A stretch of 33,702 nucleotides of DNA, taken from assembly GCA_944384515.1 (NCBI GenBank), contig CALWTU010000008.1, positions 1 through 33,702 on the forward strand. The letters run 5' to 3'. Of this stretch, positions 14,794 through 24,247 are shown one piece after another. This DNA comes from an uncultured Clostridia bacterium (GTDB lineage Bacteria > Bacillota > Clostridia > Oscillospirales > CAG-272). The notes beneath the pieces are model-generated. The model was not told the origin of the DNA. It worked only from the letters and a program-made list of their open reading frames with translations, and did not search any database. The number at the start of each line of letters is the position of its first letter. The first letter of the stretch is position 1. Both the position numbers and the translations under genes were made by a program.

Positions 14794-15099
14794 ATGGCTG
14801 AAGCAGATATTGGTAAAATCGTTAGTTTAATCATGGAAAATCCTGATATCGTGGAAAAAATAAAAAGTATCGCAAAAGAAAACAATGTAATATCGGAGGA
14901 GGCACCGCCCCAAACAAAAGAAGATGAGAAAGAAGCTAAAGAGGCCGTTGCCGCCATGGCTCACGAGGCAGACAGCATGAGATCCAAACGGAGAGAACTG
15001 CTCTGCGCTCTGCGCCCGTATGTTTCGGAAAAAAGAAGCAAAGCGATTGACTCTATGATGAATATAGCTGACATCCTCGATATGATGAAATGGAGGTAG
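14794..15099 (+). CDS. Small helical, charged protein of unknown function (101 residues)
   Basis: This soluble-looking protein has a helical N-terminus (Ile-Val-Ser-Leu-Ile-Met-Glu-Asn-Pro-Asp-Ile-Val), a Glu/Lys/Pro-rich linker around residues 34-50, and a conserved-looking C-terminal helix pair: Arg-Arg-Glu-Leu-Leu-Cys-Ala-Leu-Arg-Pro-Tyr followed by Lys-Ala-Ile-Asp-Ser-Met-Met-Asn-Ile-Ala-Asp-Ile-Leu. I have a general impression that similar small proteins occur in Clostridia, but I cannot name the family or a function. A TAGGAG ribosome site is six bases upstream, and the gene follows the previous one by nine bases. It is the middle member of a three-gene set. Confidence 0.78.
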   Translation: MAEADIGKIVSLIMENPDIVEKIKSIAKENNVISEEAPPQTKEDEKEAKEAVAAMAHEADSMRSKRRELLCALRPYVSEKRSKAIDSMMNIADILDMMKWR

Positions 15100-15102
15100 T
15101 AT

Positions 15103-15528
15103 ATGTACACAAGAAGTTATCAGAAGGGAGAGGCGGATGAAATAAGAATACCCGAAAATTATAACGGAACCGCTTTTATGGATGATGACGACGCTGTAAA
15201 ATTCAAAACTCCGGAGCCGAGCCAGCCCTCCCCCAAACAGCCGGAAGATGATCAACCTGTGTTCGCGCAAAACAAAAATCCCTGGGAAGATACCTCTGCC
15301 CCGACGGAAGAGAAAAAAGAGGAGGAAAGCGTGGATGTAATGGGAGTTTTAAAGAAATTTCCAGTGCCGAATTTAATTCAAAAATACATACCCTCACTTA
15401 ACATATTTGATTCTTTCGGAACAGAGGAGCTGATAATACTTGCAGTTGCGCTTTTTGTGCTGTTTTCCGGAACAAAAGACAAAGAATGCGCAATAATTCT
15501 GTTTTTGCTTTTATTTATCAAAAATTAA
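15103..15528 (+). CDS. Small protein with acidic linker and C-terminal membrane hairpin (141 residues)
   Basis: Residues 1-75 are hydrophilic, Pro/Glu/Asp-rich and probably disordered. Residues about 76-100 may be amphipathic (Val-Leu-Lys-Lys-Phe-Pro-Val-Pro-Asn-Leu). The C-terminus, after Phe-Gly-Thr-Glu-Glu-Leu, has two hydrophobic stretches (Ile-Ile-Leu-Ala-Val-Ala-Leu-Phe-Val-Leu-Phe and Ala-Ile-Ile-Leu-Phe-Leu-Leu-Leu-Phe) joined by a short charged turn, a membrane hairpin. This tail type is common in small clostridial proteins of unknown function. Its ribosome site GGAGG overlaps the stop of the preceding gene, which suggests translational coupling. The product may tether the two soluble upstream products to the membrane; that is inference only. 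A terminator follows at 15548. Confidence 0.75.
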   Translation: MYTRSYQKGEADEIRIPENYNGTAFMDDDDAVKFKTPEPSQPSPKQPEDDQPVFAQNKNPWEDTSAPTEEKKEEESVDVMGVLKKFPVPNLIQKYIPSLNIFDSFGTEELIILAVALFVLFSGTKDKECAIILFLLLFIKN

Positions 15529-15547
15529 AAATTGGTTATAAAACTTC

Positions 15548-15583
15548 AGGGCAGACGGAGTATAACTACTCTCTGCCCTTTTT
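15548..15583. terminator. Intrinsic terminator between convergent operons
   Basis: AGGGCAGA (15548-15555) pairs with TCTGCCCT (15572-15579), with an inner GAGTA/TACTC stem, followed by TTTTA on the plus strand. It ends the three-gene set and lies 19 bases after the polC stop on the other strand. Confidence 0.8.
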
Positions 15584-15601
15584 ATTGATAAAATTTAAAA
15601 A

Positions 15602-18600
15602 TCAGAACAGTGAAAACTGGTTGGTTTCCGAAAGCTCATCAAGCACATGGTTGCGCCTTAAGATTTCAATTACCGTTTTTGAAATTCCCGTCCTCTGTCT
15701 CAGCTCGTCAATAGAGAAAATATCGTAATTATTTCTTGTGTTAATAATCTTCTCCGCCGCTGTATCGCCAAGTCCCGGGAGCGAATTAAACGGCATTCTT
15801 ATTTTTCCGTTCTCGGGCAGAAACGCCTTGGAATCGGATTTCATAAGGTCAACATTTAAAAACTCGACTCCGCGAGCCATTGCCTCCCTGACAAGGTAGA
15901 GCGTCTGGCATGTTTCGTTTTCCTTTGCGGTTGCCTCATTTCCCTTTTCCTCTATTTCGTTTATGGCGGCATTCACTCTCTTATAGCCGCCACCGACAAT
16001 CTCCGCATCAAATCCGCCCGGTGCCACAGTCAAAAATGCCGCATAAAACTCCATAGGGTAGTAAATCTTATACCAACCGAGACGGATAGCCGACATATCG
16101 TACGCCGCGGCGTGCGCCTTCGGGAACATGTATTTTATCTTTTTACATGACCAGATATACCACTCCGGGACACCGTGCTCAAGCATATCCTTTTCATACT
16201 CGGGCTTAAGTCCCCTTCCTTTTCTGACATCCTCCATTATCTTAAAGGACGTAGAGTCGTCAAGTCCGTGCTGAATAAGATAGAGCATAATTCCGTCACG
16301 GGTACCAACCACCTCGGATATTGTACACGTTCCCGCCTTAATAAGCTCCTGTGCGTTTCCGAGCCACACGTCAGTGCCGTGAGTAAGTCCGGATATCTGA
16401 AGCAGGTCTGCAAAGTTTTTAGGTTTTGCCTCAAGGAGAACCTGCTGGATAAACTTTGTTCCCATCTCCGGAATTCCGTATGTTCCGAGTTTACAGCCGC
16501 CTATCGACTCCGGCTCTATACCTAAGGGGCGTGTCGACTCAAACAGCTCATAGACCGAGCTGTCATTCATTTTTACATCAAGGACGCTGGTATTGGTATA
16601 CTTTTCAAGCATCTTATATTTTGTCGGAATATCGTGTCCGAGCTCGTCGAGTTTCAGTATCGTATCATGCAGATAGGAAAACTGGAAATGCGTCGTTATA
16701 ATATCCGAGTTCGGGTCGTCCGCCGGGTGCTGTACCGGTGTAAAATCATATATTTCATAGTCCTTCGGTACAACGATAATACCTCCTGGGTGCTGTCCCG
16801 TGGTGCGCTTGATTCCAACGAGGCGTGTCACCATATGCGATATTTCAGCCGAGGGAATTTTTATTTTTCTCTCCTCAAGATATTTTGCAATATATCCCCA
16901 TGCGGTTTTATCCGCAAGAGTACCTATAGTTCCGGCACGGAACACGTGTCCCTCACCGAAAAGCTCCTCTGTGTATTTATGTACAAGTCCCTGCACATCT
17001 CCTGAGAAGTTAAGGTCTATATCCGGAGACTTGTCTCCGTAAAATCCTAAGAAAGTTTCAAAGGGTATGTCATGACCGTCCGTCAGCATAATCTCAGAGC
17101 AAACGGGACACGGCTTGTCCGGAAGGTCAAAGCCCGATCCCACAGAACCGTCGGTGAAAAACTCGGTATGCTTGCATTTCGGACATCTGTAATGCGGCGG
17201 CAGCGGGTTTACCTCCGAAATTCCTGATAAAGTAGCTACCAATGAGGATCCGACAGAGCCTCTTGAGCCTACAAGGTAACCGTTCTTCTCCGAAAACGCA
17301 ACAAGCTTAACCGCTATCATATAAAGCACGGCAAAACCGTTCTTTATAATAGAGTCAAGTTCTTTTGTCAGTCTCTTTTTGACAAGCTCGGGCACATCCT
17401 CGCCATACAGTTTTTTTGCCTTGTTCCAGCACGCCTCAGTCAGCTGCTCATTGGCGCCGGGCAAAGTCGGCTCGTATTTTCCCTCAGGTATCGGCCTTAT
17501 CGGCTCGCACATATCCGCTATGAGATTAGGATTTGTAACTACCACCTCATACGCAATATCCTCCCCGAGATATGCAAATTCCGCGAGCATCTCCTCAGTC
17601 GTCCTAAGATAAATCGGAAGCTCTTTATCCGCATCCGAAAATTTCATGCCCGCAAGAAGAATTCTTCTGTAAATCTCATCCTCGGGATTTAAAAAATGCG
17701 CATCGCATGTAGCGCAAACAGGTTTATTCAGTTTTTTGCCGAGATTATAAATCTGACGGTTTATATTCTGAAGCGCCTCGACGCTCTCAACACGCCCCTC
17801 ATTTACAAGGAACATATTGTTACAGGTGGGCTGTATCTCAAGATAATCATAAAACGACGCTATCTCTTCAACCTCCGCATCGCTCTTTCCGTCCAAAATC
17901 GCACGGTATACCTCGCCCGCCTCACACGCCGAGCCGATAAGCAATCCCTCCCTATACTGCTCTATGAGAGTTTTGGGCATTCTCGGAAAGCGCTTATAGT
18001 AATTGAGGTAGCTGAACGAAACGAGCTTATAGAGGTTTTTAAGACCCACCTTGTTTTTCGCAAAAATTATCATATGGTAGAGCCTCAGCTTCAATGGGTC
18101 GACATCCTCGCCCATTGCTTCGTTGACTCTGTCAAAATTGTCTATTCCGTCACTCTTGAGCTTCTCAAGCATGACAAAAAGAATTTTGGCAAGTACCTCG
18201 GCGTCGTCTGACGCTCTGTGGTGATGGAAGTCACCTATATTGTAGTTTTTTACAATCGTGTCGAGTTTATGGTTTTTAAACTCAGGGTTTAAGTATTTTG
18301 AAAGTCCGACGGTATCGAGATATGAATTTTTAAACACAAGGTCGTTTCTCTCTGCGGCAACTCTGATAAATCCCACGTCAAAATTTGCATTGTGCGCAAC
18401 AAGCATATCCTCGCCGCAGAAATCAAGGAATGCTTTAACCGCTTCCCTCTCCTTCATCGCACCTTTTACCATCTCGTCTGTAATAGAGGTAAGCTCTGTA
18501 ATTTCTTCGGGAATATGGCACTCGGGATCGACAAATATATCCATTCTGTCGATAATTTCAAAGTTCTTGACTTTTACCGCACCTATCTCGATAATTTTAT

Positions 18601-19996
18601 TAGTACGGTTAGAAAGTCCTGTTGTCTCAATATCGAAAACCACAATTTCATCATCAAAAGCAGGATATGTCTTTCCGAAAATGCACCTTGCGGTGTCGTT
18701 TGCATAATATGCCTCGATACCGTAAAGCACTTTCAAATCCTTGTTCTTAGATTTTTCAAGCGCAAGCATAACCTCGGGGAAAGCCTGTACATTTCCGTGG
18801 TCGGTAATCGCAATTGCCTTATGCCCCCAGCGCAGCGCCGTATTCACTATCTCGGCAGGCGTGATTATGGCATCCATCTGGGACATATTTGAGTGAAGAT
18901 GAAGCTCCACGCGCTTTTGTGGTGCGTTATCCGCCCGCTCAATCTTTTTTATCTGTTTTATTCCCTTCGGGCTCACATACGGCTCATTATCATACTTTCC
19001 TCTTGTAATTTTACCGTGCACGGCTATGTGCATTCCCGATTTTATTTTCTTGAGAAAACCGTCATCCTCCTTTGATACGACACCCTTTATGTATGAACCG
19101 CAGGCTCCGTCGGAAAAACCGATGGAATACTTTATCTTTTCGCCCTGCTGAATTTCTTTTGTAGATACATCAAACACGGTGCCGAGGAAAATAGAGTGAG
19201 ACCTGACAGAGTTAAAAGATGACAGCGGAACCGGCTCAACTATATCAAAGTCATCTCCCGAGATGAGCTCCGACTCGGTAAAGTCATATGTGGTAGGTCC
19301 CATCCTGTACACCGTTTCGCTTATCTGCTGATTGCTGCCCGTCATACTCGAAATTCCCTGCCTTGCCTCAAAATCGGCAGTCGGATCAGGCGCAATTTCT
19401 TCATTTTGAGACTTGGCATTTTCCGCACAAATACGGCGGTTCTCCTCCTCAACTCTCAAAAGTATCTCTTTTCTCTTGTCATCCCACTCTTTTTCATACT
19501 CCGAGGCTCTTATGTCGGATATAATCTTAAAGTCACGGCTGACGCCGTATCTGCTCTTTAGAATGTTTGATAAGATTTCCTCGGTATTTGCATTCTTTAC
19601 AAAATTCACCCCGTTGTCGGTGAAGCGAAGCTGTACTGTAACCGTGCTGCCGTCGTCAAAATACTTGGCATTTGAGAAAAAACCGTTGGTTACCGCCCCG
19701 CAAAGCGCCGCCTCCGTCACAATCTCATTCAGTCTCGTACTGTCATACTCGGACGGAGGAAAATGAGGAAAAATTCTAAACGACTCGGCAGAATACACCT
19801 TCCTGCACTCATCCTCAATATCATAGAGTATGTCTGCATCCTGATGCTCGTCAAAGTATATATCTACCTCGACACGCAAAGGCTGCTTTGAGTATCTGAC
19901 ACTCTCGTTATATCCCCTCTTCAGCACCTCCGACTGAATATAGGTAGGCTTGTACCTCCAAAACCAATCGGAGAATTTCTTTTTTACATCCCCCAT
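15602..19996 (-). CDS. polC: DNA polymerase III alpha subunit, PolC type
   Basis: PolC is the Gram-positive replicative polymerase with built-in proofreading. This 1464-residue copy has the expected order: an N-terminal region, an OB-fold, the first PHP part (Leu-His-Leu-His-Ser-Asn-Met-Ser near 361, then Ile-Thr-Asp-His-Gly-Asn), an inserted DEDD 3'-5' exonuclease (Phe-Asp-Ile-Glu-Thr-Thr-Gly near 452, Ala-His-Asn-Ala-Asn-Phe-Asp, His-Arg-Ala-Ser-Asp-Asp-Ala), the second PHP part, a zinc-knuckle (Cys-Pro-Lys-Cys and Cys-Pro-Val-Cys), the palm with Pro-Asp-Ile-Asp-Leu-Asn-Phe near 992, and a C-terminal helix-hairpin-helix. An in-frame TTG at 20002 is possible, but the ATG at 19996, eight bases after GGA and two bases after the ispG stop, is the better start. 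It is the last gene of the pyrH operon. The proS gene often found just before polC in Firmicutes is missing. Confidence 0.97.
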   Translation of the reverse strand: MGDVKKKFSDWFWRYKPTYIQSEVLKRGYNESVRYSKQPLRVEVDIYFDEHQDADILYDIEDECRKVYSAESFRIFPHFPPSEYDSTRLNEIVTEAALCGAVTNGFFSNAKYFDDGSTVTVQLRFTDNGVNFVKNANTEEILSNILKSRYGVSRDFKIISDIRASEYEKEWDDKRKEILLRVEEENRRICAENAKSQNEEIAPDPTADFEARQGISSMTGSNQQISETVYRMGPTTYDFTESELISGDDFDIVEPVPLSSFNSVRSHSIFLGTVFDVSTKEIQQGEKIKYSIGFSDGACGSYIKGVVSKEDDGFLKKIKSGMHIAVHGKITRGKYDNEPYVSPKGIKQIKKIERADNAPQKRVELHLHSNMSQMDAIITPAEIVNTALRWGHKAIAITDHGNVQAFPEVMLALEKSKNKDLKVLYGIEAYYANDTARCIFGKTYPAFDDEIVVFDIETTGLSNRTNKIIEIGAVKVKNFEIIDRMDIFVDPECHIPEEITELTSITDEMVKGAMKEREAVKAFLDFCGEDMLVAHNANFDVGFIRVAAERNDLVFKNSYLDTVGLSKYLNPEFKNHKLDTIVKNYNIGDFHHHRASDDAEVLAKILFVMLEKLKSDGIDNFDRVNEAMGEDVDPLKLRLYHMIIFAKNKVGLKNLYKLVSFSYLNYYKRFPRMPKTLIEQYREGLLIGSACEAGEVYRAILDGKSDAEVEEIASFYDYLEIQPTCNNMFLVNEGRVESVEALQNINRQIYNLGKKLNKPVCATCDAHFLNPEDEIYRRILLAGMKFSDADKELPIYLRTTEEMLAEFAYLGEDIAYEVVVTNPNLIADMCEPIRPIPEGKYEPTLPGANEQLTEACWNKAKKLYGEDVPELVKKRLTKELDSIIKNGFAVLYMIAVKLVAFSEKNGYLVGSRGSVGSSLVATLSGISEVNPLPPHYRCPKCKHTEFFTDGSVGSGFDLPDKPCPVCSEIMLTDGHDIPFETFLGFYGDKSPDIDLNFSGDVQGLVHKYTEELFGEGHVFRAGTIGTLADKTAWGYIAKYLEERKIKIPSAEISHMVTRLVGIKRTTGQHPGGIIVVPKDYEIYDFTPVQHPADDPNSDIITTHFQFSYLHDTILKLDELGHDIPTKYKMLEKYTNTSVLDVKMNDSSVYELFESTRPLGIEPESIGGCKLGTYGIPEMGTKFIQQVLLEAKPKNFADLLQISGLTHGTDVWLGNAQELIKAGTCTISEVVGTRDGIMLYLIQHGLDDSTSFKIMEDVRKGRGLKPEYEKDMLEHGVPEWYIWSCKKIKYMFPKAHAAAYDMSAIRLGWYKIYYPMEFYAAFLTVAPGGFDAEIVGGGYKRVNAAINEIEEKGNEATAKENETCQTLYLVREAMARGVEFLNVDLMKSDSKAFLPENGKIRMPFNSLPGLGDTAAEKIINTRNNYDIFSIDELRQRTGISKTVIEILRRNHVLDELSETNQFSLF

Positions 19997-19998
19997 TA

Positions 19999-21084
19999 TC
20001 AAATTCCATTCATAACTTTTATTTCTCTGATAAGTTCTTCAATCAGGTACTGCTCCGGAATTTTTCTTATAATTTCTCCCTTTTTGAAGAGCAGTCCCTC
20101 TCCGACACCGCCCGCAATGCCTATATCCGCTTCTCTCGCCTCGCCGGGTCCGTTGACCGCACAGCCCATCAAGGCAACCTTTATATTGAGTTTATCAAGC
20201 CCCTCAAATTTCACTCTCTCCTCAAACTGACGATACAGTGAAATAAGGTTGATTCTTGTCCTGCCGCATGTCGGGCATGAGATTATATCCATTCCGCTGT
20301 TCTCTCCTATCTTTAAAGTTGAGAGTATTTCTTTTGCCGCATAAATCTCCTTTACCGGATCATCCGTCAAGGACACACGCAGAGTATCTCCTATTCCCAA
20401 GCTCAAAAGAGTTCCTATTCCGATACCGCTCTTAAGCAATCCGCGAGCCCCCGCTCCCGCCTCTGTAACACCGAGGTGAAGAGGACAGTCGGTGCTCTCT
20501 GCCAAAATACGGTTTGCCTCTATCATATCAGGAACATTTGAGGCTTTTACAGACAGAACAACCTTGTTAAAGTCAAATTTTTTCAGTATTTCAAGGTGTA
20601 AAAGAGCGCTCTCCGCCAAAGCTCTCGGTGTCGGAGATGAGTATTTTTTCAGTATCTCTTTTTCCACCGAACCCGAATTTACGCCTATCCTGATAGGAAT
20701 GTTTTTATCTGCGCACGCCTTTACCACAGCCTCGGTTTTCTCCTCAGAGCCGATATTTCCGGGATTTATCCTGATTTTATCAACTCCCATTTTCACGGCT
20801 TCAAGCGCAATTTTATAGTCAAAGTGTATGTCAGCAACAATCGGAATTTTTATGCCCTTTTCTTTGAGCGCATATACTGTTCTGGCGGCCTGTATGTCAG
20901 GGAGCGCAATACGGACTATATCACATCCCGCCGATTCAAGAAGCTTTATTTGCTCATAAGTGGCATCTATATCGTGTGTATCGGTATTTGTCATTGACTG
21001 TATTGACACGGGGTATGTGCCGCCTATACCGACATTGCCTATTTTAAATGAATTACTCCTGCGCCGAATAAGATTATAGTCCAT
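19999..21084 (-). CDS. ispG: 4-hydroxy-3-methylbut-2-enyl diphosphate synthase IspG (GcpE)
   Basis: IspG reductively opens methylerythritol cyclodiphosphate to hydroxymethylbutenyl diphosphate in the MEP isoprenoid pathway, using a 4Fe-4S cluster. The 361-residue protein has the TIM-barrel start (Pro-Val-Ser-Ile-Gln-Ser-Met-Thr-Asn-Thr) and the cluster cysteines in Cys-Pro-Thr-Cys-Gly-Arg-Thr near 270-276 and Gly-Cys-Ala-Val-Asn-Gly-Pro-Gly-Glu near 305. The open frame reaches 21114, but AAAGGA lies seven bases before the ATG at 21084, and the conserved protein begins there. It sits between rseP and polC in the operon, two genes after dxr, another step of the same pathway. Confidence 0.96.
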   Translation of the reverse strand: MDYNLIRRRSNSFKIGNVGIGGTYPVSIQSMTNTDTHDIDATYEQIKLLESAGCDIVRIALPDIQAARTVYALKEKGIKIPIVADIHFDYKIALEAVKMGVDKIRINPGNIGSEEKTEAVVKACADKNIPIRIGVNSGSVEKEILKKYSSPTPRALAESALLHLEILKKFDFNKVVLSVKASNVPDMIEANRILAESTDCPLHLGVTEAGAGARGLLKSGIGIGTLLSLGIGDTLRVSLTDDPVKEIYAAKEILSTLKIGENSGMDIISCPTCGRTRINLISLYRQFEERVKFEGLDKLNIKVALMGCAVNGPGEAREADIGIAGGVGEGLLFKKGEIIRKIPEQYLIEELIREIKVMNGI

Positions 21085-21106
21085 TGCAAAATCCTTTCTT
21101 TTTATA

Positions 21107-22159
21107 CTAAACAAACAGCTGTATTACATCCTTTACCATTACGATAACAGATAAGAGCAGCAGTGCCGACAGTCCTACGCCGTTTATCATTCCCTCTATC
21201 TTTTTGGGAATTGGCTTTCTTGTTATCATCTCAATAATAATCGTTATCAGTCTTCCGCCGTCAAGTGCCGGTATGGGAAGCAGATTCATAACTCCGAGGT
21301 TAATGCTGATGAGCGCCACCATATAAAGAAGCGACGCAAATCCCGCCCTCGCCGCACTGCCGATAGCAGATGATATGCCGACAGGTCCGGACACGGCGGC
21401 AAAAGTATATCTTCCGGTTATAAGGTCAAAAAGCGACTCCCAGCACATACGCACGATCAACACGGATTTGTTCCATGAAAAACTGAGCACGGTGAATATG
21501 TTCTTATCCTCGACTCTCTGCACCTTAAAATCCATTACGCCGAAAACCTGCCCCTGCTGCTCGTCGGTGGGAAATACAACATCCTTTAACACAATCTCCT
21601 CACCGTCACGAATAACAGTGACATCCAAGGGCTCATATCCGCGGCGCATTATCTCATAAGAGAGCTCATCAAGTATTTTAACTCTCTTGCCGTCAATATG
21701 AGTTATAACATCCCCTTTTTGAAGTCCCGATTGAGATGAGGAGACCTCATATCCCATCTTACTGCCGTCTATAAAGTCGTCAACCTTGGTATTGCCGATA
21801 TTGATTATTGATGTCAAAACAATCATCGCCAAAAATCCGAAAACAATATTGACAGCCGCGCCGGCAAGCGTTATGATAAATCTCTGCCATCTCGGTTTTT
21901 TATCAAAGGAGTTGGGGTCGTCGTTTTCGTCATCCTCGCCCGCCATGGCAACATATCCGCCTATCGGAAACATAGACAGCGAATACCTGATACCCGTTTT
22001 TTTAGAGTCATACCAAAGCAGTTTCGGTCCCATACCTATCGAAAACTCATTGATTTTAACCTTGAAAATACGGGCAAAGGTATAGTGCCCCAGCTCGTGT
22101 ATCAAAATCAGAAATCCGAACACAAAAAGCGCTATGATTATAGTAACAACAGTACTCAA
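21107..22159 (-). CDS. rseP: Site-2 intramembrane metalloprotease RseP
   Basis: RseP-type (M50B) proteases cut membrane-embedded anti-sigma factors and leftover signal peptides. This 350-residue protein has the zinc motif His-Glu-Leu-Gly-His at residues 21-25 in the first membrane helix, a PDZ domain around 135-185 (Ser-Gly-Leu-Gln-Lys-Gly-Asp-Val-Ile), and the second active-site element Asn-Leu-Leu-Pro-Ile-Pro-Ala-Leu-Asp-Gly-Gly-Arg near residue 295. The start codon is TTG, supported by AAGGAG six bases upstream. It follows dxr by 11 bases, and its stop lies 22 bases before the ispG start, so coupled expression is likely. Confidence 0.95.
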   Translation of the reverse strand: MSTVVTIIIALFVFGFLILIHELGHYTFARIFKVKINEFSIGMGPKLLWYDSKKTGIRYSLSMFPIGGYVAMAGEDDENDDPNSFDKKPRWQRFIITLAGAAVNIVFGFLAMIVLTSIINIGNTKVDDFIDGSKMGYEVSSSQSGLQKGDVITHIDGKRVKILDELSYEIMRRGYEPLDVTVIRDGEEIVLKDVVFPTDEQQGQVFGVMDFKVQRVEDKNIFTVLSFSWNKSVLIVRMCWESLFDLITGRYTFAAVSGPVGISSAIGSAARAGFASLLYMVALISINLGVMNLLPIPALDGGRLITIIIEMITRKPIPKKIEGMINGVGLSALLLLSVIVMVKDVIQLFV

Positions 22160-22170
22160 ATTAAATCTCC

Positions 22171-23337
22171 TTATTTCAATTTCAAAATATAATTCTCCGC
22201 AATCTCTCTTGCAGATTTATCGAAACTCAGTATATCCTCCAAAGATGAATATTTGCACCCGTCGGAGAGTGTTTCAAAAACATTCTGCACAACATCCGCT
22301 ATCTGTATAAATTTTATTTTTTCCGAAAGGAACTTTTCCGCCGCTACCTCGTCCGCCGCATTCAGTACAGCCGGCATGGCGCCGCCCATCTTCATTGCCT
22401 CCTTTGCAAGCTCAATCAACGGGAATGCCTTTGTATCCGGGCGGAAAAATGTCATCTTTGAAAGTTTTATCAGATCAAGCTCCCCGCATACGGCATCGCA
22501 CCTGTGCGGATAATCAACTGCATACTGAACGCACATACGCATATCGGGGACGGAAAACTCGCCTATTACACTGTTATCAATATATTCAACCGCGGAATGC
22601 AATATGCTCTCACGGTGAACAACGACCTCTATTTTTTCCGCACCGACACCGAAAAGATATGCCGCCTCTATAATTTCAAATCCCTTGTTCATCAGGGTGG
22701 CGGAATCGACGGTTATTTTCTTGCCCATTTTCCAGGTGGGGTGTGCGAGCGTATCCGCAAGCGTCACCTTTTCAAGCTCCTCTCTCGTCTTGCCGAAAAA
22801 AGGACCGCCTGACGCCGTCAGAATAATCTTTTTTATTTCGCTCTCTTTACCGGATTTCAGCGACTGAAAAATCGCAGAATGCTCACTGTCAACCGGAATT
22901 ATCTCGGCGCCGAACTCCTTAGCTTTTGCCATTACTATATGGCCCGCTACCACAAGAGACTCCTTATTAGCCAGTGCCAAACGCTTTTTCATTTCTAAGG
23001 CTTTAAGCGTCGGGATAAGTCCTGCCTCGCCGATAATAGAATTTACAACCGTATCGGCAGCCGTTCTCTCAATGCCCTCCGTTATTCCCTCGCTGCCGAG
23101 CAGCACACGGGTATCGGTATCCGAAATTCTCACCTTTAAATCTCCAAAGCTCTCTTCGTCTGCCATGGCAACATATGAGGGCTTAAAAAGTCTTACATAT
23201 TTTTCTGCCAGGTGTGTATTCCTGTTTGCAGTTAAAAAATCAACCCTGTACCCTCTTTTCAATGCGACATCAAGCGCCTGTTGTCCCACAGAACCGGTTG
23301 AGCCCAAAACCGCAATAATTTTTTCTTTATCAGTCAT
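22171..23337 (-). CDS. dxr: 1-deoxy-D-xylulose 5-phosphate reductoisomerase
   Basis: Dxr performs the first committed step of the MEP pathway, turning deoxyxylulose phosphate into methylerythritol phosphate with NADPH. The 388-residue protein shows the nucleotide-binding Gly-Ser-Thr-Gly-Ser-Val-Gly at 12-18, the metal and substrate site Val-Asp-Ser-Glu-His-Ser-Ala, the flexible loop region Leu-Ala-His-Pro-Thr-Trp-Lys-Met-Gly, and Val-Asp-Ser-Ala-Thr-Leu-Met-Asn-Lys-Gly. Length is normal. GGAG lies eight bases before the ATG. It is separated from cdsA by 76 bases that contain a weak hairpin. Confidence 0.97.
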   Translation of the reverse strand: MTDKEKIIAVLGSTGSVGQQALDVALKRGYRVDFLTANRNTHLAEKYVRLFKPSYVAMADEESFGDLKVRISDTDTRVLLGSEGITEGIERTAADTVVNSIIGEAGLIPTLKALEMKKRLALANKESLVVAGHIVMAKAKEFGAEIIPVDSEHSAIFQSLKSGKESEIKKIILTASGGPFFGKTREELEKVTLADTLAHPTWKMGKKITVDSATLMNKGFEIIEAAYLFGVGAEKIEVVVHRESILHSAVEYIDNSVIGEFSVPDMRMCVQYAVDYPHRCDAVCGELDLIKLSKMTFFRPDTKAFPLIELAKEAMKMGGAMPAVLNAADEVAAEKFLSEKIKFIQIADVVQNVFETLSDGCKYSSLEDILSFDKSAREIAENYILKLK

Positions 23338-23413
23338 TTGGTTAACTCCGATATTAATATTGATAAATTTGAGGGAGTGTAAATTGCTCTACATCACCCT
23401 CAAAAAGTAATAT

Positions 23414-24244
23414 TCAGTTAAAGGGCGGAAATATCATCGAGATTGCAAAAAGCGGAGTGGCGACTCCCAGAACAGAATCAAATCTGTCCATTATTCCGCC
23501 GTGTCCCGGCAGCAGTCTGCCGTAATCCTTTATACCGTGCTCACGCTTTATCAAAGACGCAACAAGATCTCCGAGCTGGGCAACAACGGATAACACAATT
23601 CCCATTGCAACAAGCACCACATAGTTTGCCTCAAGCTCTGTAAATCTTTCAACCAAAGCGCCGAATATAACCGTTCCCGCAGTGGCAAAAAATATGCCGC
23701 CCAAAGAGCCCTCAACAGTTTTTTTGGGGCTTATCTCAACAATAAGCTTATGCTTTCCGAAAAAGTAACCGGTGAAATAAGCGAACACATCACATCCCCA
23801 TGCCGTAACAAAGACAAGTGAAAGTATAAAAATTCCCTTCTCCATGTACCTTACCGCACTGAGTGTTGCAAATGACGCCGTAATGTAAACTGTGGATGCA
23901 AACACCTCGCATATCTTATTATAACAAAGCTTTCCCCGCATGAAAACAGCGAGAAAAAACAGATACAAAAGATACACAAAGAATGAACAAACCATCACCA
24001 TTACAAATGTAATAAGTTTCTCAAAACCGAAAAAGTACGCACACAGCGGCAACGCCAACGCCAAAAGGTAGGCAGGTACGCTCACCCAAAAATTGCGATG
24101 TACCTCAAGAACACGCAGCATTTCAAAAATCGCAATAAGACCTATGAGCGACAGTGCTATGGGATAGGTGATGTACTCGGAAAAAATCAGAAGCGGTATA
24201 CCTACTATAAAAATTCCCACAGATGTTAAAACTCTTATTTTCAT
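23414..24244 (-). CDS. cdsA: Phosphatidate cytidylyltransferase (CDP-diacylglycerol synthase)
   Basis: CdsA makes CDP-diacylglycerol from phosphatidic acid and CTP at the membrane, the precursor of all anionic phospholipids. The 276-residue protein has about eight membrane helices and the complete family signature near its C-terminus: Ser-Leu-Ile-Lys-Arg, four residues, Lys-Asp, then Leu-Pro-Gly-His-Gly-Gly-Ile-Met-Asp-Arg. It starts three bases after the uppS stop, in the usual Firmicutes order. Confidence 0.96.
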   Translation of the reverse strand: MKIRVLTSVGIFIVGIPLLIFSEYITYPIALSLIGLIAIFEMLRVLEVHRNFWVSVPAYLLALALPLCAYFFGFEKLITFVMVMVCSFFVYLLYLFFLAVFMRGKLCYNKICEVFASTVYITASFATLSAVRYMEKGIFILSLVFVTAWGCDVFAYFTGYFFGKHKLIVEISPKKTVEGSLGGIFFATAGTVIFGALVERFTELEANYVVLVAMGIVLSVVAQLGDLVASLIKREHGIKDYGRLLPGHGGIMDRFDSVLGVATPLFAISMIFPPFN

Positions 24245-24247
24245 ATA

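Noticed and set aside
23368..23404. Hairpin TTTGAGGG/CCCTCAAA between cdsA and dxr as an intra-operon terminator
   Set aside because: The stem is short with a large loop, and the minus strand lacks a proper T-tract after it; polar termination here is not supported.
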